This document shows positions 59,566 through 64,000 of a DNA stretch of 64,000 nt, one piece after another. The DNA is taken from positions 4,312,001 to 4,376,000 of the forward strand of contig NZ_FNSI01000001.1 of NCBI RefSeq assembly GCF_900104955.1. Direction: 5' to 3'. Made by a program: the position numbers and the translations under genes. Each line of letters starts with the position of its first letter. Position 1 is the first letter of the stretch. This DNA is from Beijerinckia sp. 28-YEA-48 (lineage in GTDB: Bacteria > Pseudomonadota > Alphaproteobacteria > Rhizobiales > Beijerinckiaceae). A model generated the notes under the pieces. The model was not told the origin of the DNA. It saw only the letters and a program-made list of their open reading frames with translations, and searched no databases.

Positions 59566-60351
59566 ATGACAGTCATCACGACGGATCGTCGTAGGATTGA
59601 GCTCGCCGGTATCGATATCGAACTGGCGCTTCATGGCGAAGGCAAGCCGCTGCTTCTGCTCTCTGGCGAAGAGCAGTTGGAGGACAATCTGCCGCTGATC
59701 GCCGATCTGGCCAGGCACCATCAGGTGATCGTGCCATCGGCGCCCGGGTTCGGGCGCTCGGAACGTCCAGACTGGATCGGCTCGCCCGACGACATCGCCT
59801 ATATCTATCTCGATCTTCTCGACAGGCTGGGCTTGCGCGATGTCACCGCCATCGGCTTCTCGCTCGGCGGCTGGATCGCCGCTGAAATGGCGACGAAGAA
59901 CAGCGCGGCGTTTTCCAAGCTCGTTCTGGTCAGCCCCTATGGCGTGAAGATCGGCGGCCCTTACGATGTCGACATTCAGGACATCTGGACGTCGCATCCC
60001 GACAAGGTGGCGGCCTGGCGCTGGCACGATGCCGCCAAAGGCAAACGCGATTTTCTGAGCATGGATGACGATGCGCTCACCGTGGTGGCGCGCAATATCG
60101 AGAGTTTCGCGCGTTTCTGCTGGGACCCCTATATGCACAATCCCAAGCTGAAACGGCGCCTGCATCGCATCCAAGCGCCGACCCTGGTGGTCTGGGGCGA
60201 AAACGACGGCATCGCCGATGCCGCCTATGGCAAGGCCTATGCGGAGCTCATTCCCGGCGCCGCCTTCAAGACCATCGCCGCCGCCGGCCACTATCCGCAC
60301 ATCGAACAGCCGGAAGCCTTCGGCAAAATCCTGAACGATTTCCTCGACTGA
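59566..60351 (+). CDS. Alpha/beta hydrolase
   Basis: A 261-aa alpha/beta-hydrolase-fold enzyme. The nucleophile elbow is AIGFSLGGWIAAEM, the acid is near LVVWGENDGI and the catalytic His is in AAGHYPHIEQPEAF. No signal peptide is seen. It is the first gene of a close plus-strand run with a luciferase-like monooxygenase (26 bp), a second hydrolase and a reductase. The type resembles enol-lactone or meta-cleavage-product hydrolases, but the substrate is unknown. Confidence 0.92.
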   Translation: MTVITTDRRRIELAGIDIELALHGEGKPLLLLSGEEQLEDNLPLIADLARHHQVIVPSAPGFGRSERPDWIGSPDDIAYIYLDLLDRLGLRDVTAIGFSLGGWIAAEMATKNSAAFSKLVLVSPYGVKIGGPYDVDIQDIWTSHPDKVAAWRWHDAAKGKRDFLSMDDDALTVVARNIESFARFCWDPYMHNPKLKRRLHRIQAPTLVVWGENDGIADAAYGKAYAELIPGAAFKTIAAAGHYPHIEQPEAFGKILNDFLD

Positions 60352-60377
60352 CATCAGCAGCGAGAAAGGCACGCCCT

Positions 60378-61544
60378 ATGTACGCCTGGCACTTCACGGA
60401 AATGCCCTATCCGCATCTGCCGCCGATCGAGACGCTGAGCACGATGCGCGTTTCGCTGGCGAGCCAGCATTTCGATCCGCGTCTCGGCGCCGATCTCTAC
60501 AACCGCTATTTCGACGAATATCTGATCGCCGACGATCTTGGCCTCAATCTATTGCTCAATGAGCATCATCAGACCGCGACCTGTATCGATGTGGCGGCGC
60601 CCTTGTCGGCGGCGATCCTGGCGCGGCAGACGCGCAAGGGGCGCATCTGTATTCTCGGCAATCCGATCGCCAATCGCGGCGATCCGCTGCGCATCGCCGA
60701 GGAAATGGCGATGATCGACTGCATTTCGCGTGGCCGGCTCGATGTCGGTTTCGTGCGCGGCGTGCCCTATGAAATCTTCGCCGCCAACACCAATCCGACG
60801 CAAACGGTCGAGCGCCTGTGGGAAGGCATCGACCTCGTCACCAAGGCCTGGACCACGACCGATGGTCCCTTCAATTTCGAAGGCCGCTTCACCCATCGCC
60901 GCGCCATCAATCTGTGGCCGCGTCCCTATCAGACACCGCATCCAGCGATCTGGCTGACCGGATCAAGCGATCTCGACAATATCAAACGCGCCGCCGCGCG
61001 CGGCTTCGTCTTCGCCACCTTCCTGCAACCGCATGCAAAGGTGAAGTGGATGTTCGATGGCTATCGCAGCGCTTTCCGCGATACTGGCCTGCCGGGTGGC
61101 GGCGGCACCGCCTATATGCCTTTGGTCTTCACCGCCGACAGCGACGCGGAAGCCGAGGCCGGCGCCCGCGAGCTGACCTGGTATCTCGACGCCAAGTCGG
61201 AGCCGCAATACCGCAACCCGCCGGGCTATGTGACGGTGGATTTCAACGTGCAAGCGTTGAAGGGCGCTTTCTCGGGACGCTCCGAGGCGATGCGCAAACA
61301 GTCGATCGAATTTCTCAAGGATCAGGGCGTGCTGATCTACGGCAAACCCGACGACGTGGCCCAACAGATCAAACGCCTCTACAATCTCGTCGGCGGCTTC
61401 GATCATCTGTTGATGATGCAACAGGCCGGCTACATGAGCCATGAGCGGACGGTGAAGAGCATGACGCTGTTCGCTAAGGAGGTCTATCCGCAGATCCTCG
61501 ACCTGCCGCGCACCAAGCCGCTCAGCGTCGCGGCGGCCGAATGA
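60378..61544 (+). CDS. LLM-class flavin-dependent monooxygenase
   Basis: A 388-aa bacterial-luciferase-like enzyme. The family pattern is seen in YFDEYLIADDLGLNLLLNEHHQTATC, ARQTRKGRICILGNPIANRGDPLRIAEEMAMIDCISRGRLDVGFVRG, PRPYQTPHPAIWLTGSSD and YMPLVFTADSDAEAEAGA. It requires reduced flavin. It lies between two alpha/beta hydrolases, and its stop overlaps the next start (ATGA). A 2Fe-2S flavin reductase follows in the same run and may supply electrons, though a two-component flavin reductase would be more usual. The substrate is unknown. Confidence 0.92.
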   Translation: MYAWHFTEMPYPHLPPIETLSTMRVSLASQHFDPRLGADLYNRYFDEYLIADDLGLNLLLNEHHQTATCIDVAAPLSAAILARQTRKGRICILGNPIANRGDPLRIAEEMAMIDCISRGRLDVGFVRGVPYEIFAANTNPTQTVERLWEGIDLVTKAWTTTDGPFNFEGRFTHRRAINLWPRPYQTPHPAIWLTGSSDLDNIKRAAARGFVFATFLQPHAKVKWMFDGYRSAFRDTGLPGGGGTAYMPLVFTADSDAEAEAGARELTWYLDAKSEPQYRNPPGYVTVDFNVQALKGAFSGRSEAMRKQSIEFLKDQGVLIYGKPDDVAQQIKRLYNLVGGFDHLLMMQQAGYMSHERTVKSMTLFAKEVYPQILDLPRTKPLSVAAAE

Positions 61545-62392
61545 CAACAGGCCAATATGTGAATGTCGATGGCGCGCGCACCCATTACTACGAGGCGGGC
61601 ACGCAACATCGCGGCGTGAGGCCGACCATTGTGCTGTTGCATTCGGGCGAGTTCGGCGGCTGCGCCGAGTTTTCCTGGGAGCACAATATCGAGGCGCTGG
61701 CGGCGCGCTATCACGTGTTGGCGCCGGATCATCTGGGCTTTGGGCGTACCGACAAGATTTTCGATTTCGAGAACATGGTCGCCCGCCGCATCCGCCATAT
61801 TCAACGTTTCATCGAGGCGATGGCGACAGGACCGGTGCATGTGATGGGCAGTTCGATGTCGGGCGGCCTGTGCCTGATGGTCGCCGCGCGCACCAATCCC
61901 GACTGGCCGCTGCGCTCGGTGACCTGCTGTTCGGGCGGCGGCGTGGCGCCCGATAACGCGGCGCGGCGGGTGCTGAATTCCTACGACGGCACGAAAGAGC
62001 ATATGCGCCGCATCATCGAGGTGATGTTCGTCGATCCGAAATGGGCTGCGGATGATGCCTATATCGCTCGGCGCGTCGCCATGGCGAATGCAACCGGCGC
62101 CTGGGAGGCGATCGCGGCGGCGCGCTTCAAAGCGCCGTTTCACCAACGAACAGACAATCCGGCAGAACGCGAGGCGCTCGACTATGCAGGTATCAGAGTC
62201 CCTGTCTTGGTCTTCGCCGGACGCCAGGATCCACTGCGCAATCCTGGCTATACCGATGATTTCGTGCCGAAAATCCCGCGCGCCGAGCTGCATTTCTTTG
62301 AAAACGCCGGTCATATGGGTAATATTGAATATTCGCATGCGTTCAACGCCCGGACGTTGAAATTTCTCGCTCAAGTGGATGGAGCGTGCTAA
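61541..62392 (+). CDS. Alpha/beta hydrolase (meta-cleavage hydrolase-like)
   Basis: A 283-aa alpha/beta-hydrolase. Motifs: LLHSGEFGGCAEFSWEHNIEAL, PDHLGFGRTDKI, the elbow VMGSSMSGGLCLMVAAR, the acid near LVFAGRQDPL and the His in ENAGHMGNIEYSHAF. The overall layout resembles C-C-bond hydrolases of the MhpC/BphD group and related esterases. It overlaps the LLM gene by 4 bp and is followed after 35 bp by the reductase. Confidence 0.92.
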   Translation: MTTGQYVNVDGARTHYYEAGTQHRGVRPTIVLLHSGEFGGCAEFSWEHNIEALAARYHVLAPDHLGFGRTDKIFDFENMVARRIRHIQRFIEAMATGPVHVMGSSMSGGLCLMVAARTNPDWPLRSVTCCSGGGVAPDNAARRVLNSYDGTKEHMRRIIEVMFVDPKWAADDAYIARRVAMANATGAWEAIAAARFKAPFHQRTDNPAEREALDYAGIRVPVLVFAGRQDPLRNPGYTDDFVPKIPRAELHFFENAGHMGNIEYSHAFNARTLKFLAQVDGAC

Positions 62393-62427
62393 GGCCGCCG
62401 GGAACAAAAACTACGGAATTGTGACCG

Positions 62428-63381
62428 GTGACCGAACAGTCTGCTCCTTTTGACGTCCGCCTGACCGCCATCCGTTTTGCGGCGCTGGATACCAACCTCT
62501 ATGAGTTCCGTCGTCTCGATGGCGCGCCGATGCCGCCGATCGCGCCGGGCGCCCATATCGACATCCATCTGCCCAACGGCATGATGCGGCAATATTCGCT
62601 GACGACCGCCGAAGGCGACCCGAACGCCTATGTGGTCGGCATCAAGAAAGACCGCGCCAGCCGCGGCGGCTCGAAGTTCATCCACGACCAGCTGAAGGTC
62701 GGCACGGTTCTGCAACTGGGCGGCCCGCGCAACAATTTCCCGCTCAACGAGACGGCGCCCCATACGGTGCTGGTCGCCGGCGGCATCGGCATCACGCCGA
62801 TCTGGTGCATGGCGCAACGCCTGCAGAAGCTCGGCGCCTCGTGGGAAATGCACTATTCCTGCCGCGAGCGGCCGGAAGTGGCTTTCATCGACGAATTGAC
62901 CAAGCTGCCGAACGTCAAGCTGCACATCGACGCGGAATCGAACGGCAAATTCCTCGACATTCCTGGCATTGTCGCGGCCGCGCCGGCGGGCTCGCATTTC
63001 TACTGCTGCGGCCCGGTGCCGATGCTCAACGCCTATGAAGCAGCGACCAAGGATCTGCCCGAAGGGCAGATGCACATCGAATATTTCACCGCCAAGGAGG
63101 CCGCGGCCCTCGACGGTGGCTATAAGGTGCGCCTGGAGCGTTCCGGGCAGGAATTCACCGTGCCGCCGGGCAAGACCCTACTGCACGTGCTGCGCGATGC
63201 GGGCATCGACGTCAGCTATTCCTGCGAGGAAGGCGTCTGCGGCTCCTGCGAGACTGTGGTCATTTCCGGCACGCCGGACCATCGCGACAACATCCTGACC
63301 GAGTCCGAGCGCAAGGCCAGCAAGACCATGATGATCTGCTGCTCCGGCTCGAAGAGCGACCTGCTGGTTCTCGATCTGTGA
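62428..63381 (+). CDS. PDR/VanB-type oxidoreductase (FMN/NADH/2Fe-2S)
   Basis: A 317-aa phthalate-dioxygenase-reductase-type protein. The order is an FMN-binding barrel (PGAHIDIHLPNGMMRQYSLT), an NADH domain (VLVAGGIGITPIWCMAQRL, YCCGPVPMLNAYE) and a C-terminal 2Fe-2S domain with SCEEGVCGSCE and a final CCSGS cysteine. Such proteins feed electrons to Rieske oxygenases or demethylases (VanA). No Rieske oxygenase is in this run, which contains only an LLM monooxygenase and hydrolases. A GTG start with GGAATTGTGACC upstream is used. Confidence 0.94.
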   Translation: MTEQSAPFDVRLTAIRFAALDTNLYEFRRLDGAPMPPIAPGAHIDIHLPNGMMRQYSLTTAEGDPNAYVVGIKKDRASRGGSKFIHDQLKVGTVLQLGGPRNNFPLNETAPHTVLVAGGIGITPIWCMAQRLQKLGASWEMHYSCRERPEVAFIDELTKLPNVKLHIDAESNGKFLDIPGIVAAAPAGSHFYCCGPVPMLNAYEAATKDLPEGQMHIEYFTAKEAAALDGGYKVRLERSGQEFTVPPGKTLLHVLRDAGIDVSYSCEEGVCGSCETVVISGTPDHRDNILTESERKASKTMMICCSGSKSDLLVLDL

Positions 63382-63387
63382 TCTTAA

Positions 63388-63420
63388 ATGGGTGCGACGC
63401 CGGAGCGGTTTCGCACCCAT
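63388..63420 (+). terminator. Hairpin after reductase gene
   Basis: ATGGGTGCGA and TCGCACCCAT form a perfect 10-bp stem with a 13-nt loop, starting 6 bp after the reductase stop. The downstream T-run is weak (CCTTTAG). It marks the probable end of the four-gene operon. Confidence 0.55.
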
Positions 63421-63576
63421 CCCGCCTTTAGTGGGGCAAATATCTCAATTTCCATGATTTTCAGGCCGGCAGAGCCCGATTCCTTGTGATCCAGGGCGAC
63501 ATTACCGCCCCTTGGAAAGCGCTGCGGCACGGCTTAGAACCGCTCCAGTTTATCAACAGGATTGGGCCTCAGCTCG

Positions 63577-64000
63577 ATGACCTATCAATACGCTCCAATG
63601 TTTCCGCTGGCCAAGGACAAGACTCCCTACCGCAAGATCACTTCGGAGGGCGTAAAGGTCGAAAAGCTCGGCGACCGGGAAATTCTCACCGTCAACCGCG
63701 AAGCGATGCGTCTGCTCGCCGAACAGGCGATGATCGACATCAACCACCTGCTGCGTCCCGGCCATCTGCAGCAGCTCGCCAAAATCCTCGACGATCCGGA
63801 AGCGACCTCGAACGACCGTTTCGTCGCCTATGACCTGCTGAAGAACGCCAATATCGCCGCCGGCGGTGTCTTGCCGATGTGCCAGGACACCGGCACCGCC
63901 ATCGTCATGGGCAAAAAGGGCCGCCTGGTGTGGACCGAAGGCGAAGACGAAAGCGCGCTCGCCGAGGGTATCCGCGACGCCTACGAGAAAAAGAACCTGC
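63577..64000 (+). CDS. Class I fumarate hydratase, N-terminal part cut by window edge
   Basis: An iron-sulfur fumarase (FumA/B type) converting fumarate and malate. The frame from ATG 63577 reads MTYQYAPMFPLAKDKTPYRKIT, then INHLLRPGHLQQLAKILDDPEATSNDRFVAYDLLKNANIAAGGVLPMCQDTGTAIVMGKKG, where the Cys in CQDTG is one of the 4Fe-4S ligands. About 141 of the usual 540 or so residues are present. It has its own upstream gap of 156 bp after the hairpin and is probably separate from the reductase operon. Confidence 0.92.
   Translation, partial: MTYQYAPMFPLAKDKTPYRKITSEGVKVEKLGDREILTVNREAMRLLAEQAMIDINHLLRPGHLQQLAKILDDPEATSNDRFVAYDLLKNANIAAGGVLPMCQDTGTAIVMGKKGRLVWTEGEDESALAEGIRDAYEKKNL

Overview
The window reads as a chromosomal stretch of a GC-rich alphaproteobacterium, most likely Hyphomicrobiales (Rhizobiales). 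The clues are a TIGR02300/FYDLN acidic zinc-ribbon gene divergent from a class II (CP4-like) aroA, an alphaproteobacterial porin_2, several orphan TctC/Bug solute-binding proteins, and a heptose-based LPS core pathway. I see no transposase, integrase, phage module or CRISPR array. Two ordinary tRNA genes (Thr-GGT, Ala-GGC) and one aberrant tRNA-like sequence are present.

Layout. 0-3 kb: minus-strand housekeeping run xseA, msrB and a DUF2461 gene, then an ArsR/SRPBCC pair and tRNA-Thr. 3.5-13.2 kb: LPS inner-core heptose locus (hldD, a 1053-residue GT9 fusion, a methyltransferase, an AT-richer unknown gene, hldE, an AGE-family epimerase, gmhB). 13.4-17.3 kb: a small unknown protein preceded by a cobalamin-riboswitch-like core, a GNAT enzyme, a diguanylate cyclase and a flavin monooxygenase. 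17.6-30.9 kb: catabolic accessory region with a Bug protein, an arylsulfotransferase-like enzyme, an IclR regulator, pobA, creatininase and adenine-deaminase relatives, a VOC protein, a 2Fe-2S reductase, an FAH-family enzyme, a TSUP permease, a CocE hydrolase and an MFS carrier. The CocE and MFS genes share an operator-like palindrome.

31-35 kb: tRNA-like element, an unrecognised gene directly ahead of pxpB-pxpC (no pxpA), and a DMT exporter. 35-42.6 kb: GGDEF-EAL protein, a Bug protein divergent from a tandem-MarR regulator with three matching operator-like sites, a TauD-type dioxygenase, a small lipoprotein and a GFA protein. 42.7-50.2 kb: LOG-family protein, an SDR/Baeyer-Villiger monooxygenase/NTF2-like operon divergent from a LysR gene, an MHS-type MFS symporter and another Bug protein. 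50.2-54.7 kb: cytochrome c, an exported isochorismatase-fold protein lacking its catalytic Cys, a porin, and a chimeric pseudogene made of UbiX and isochorismatase remnants. This segment carries two related TGCAYAA-type candidate operators. 54.7-64 kb: tRNA-Ala, FYDLN, aroA, a Bug protein, ribB with a degenerate GCH II domain, a four-gene oxygenase/hydrolase operon with its own reductase, and the start of a class I fumarase.

Taken together, the housekeeping blocks are separated by scavenging and catabolic cassettes for aromatic, organic-acid or sulfonated substrates. These pair solute-binding proteins, porin and carriers with flavin enzymes and local regulators. The most unusual items are the chimeric pseudogene and phased repeats near 50-54.6 kb, the gene ahead of pxpBC, and the aberrant tRNA-like sequence.
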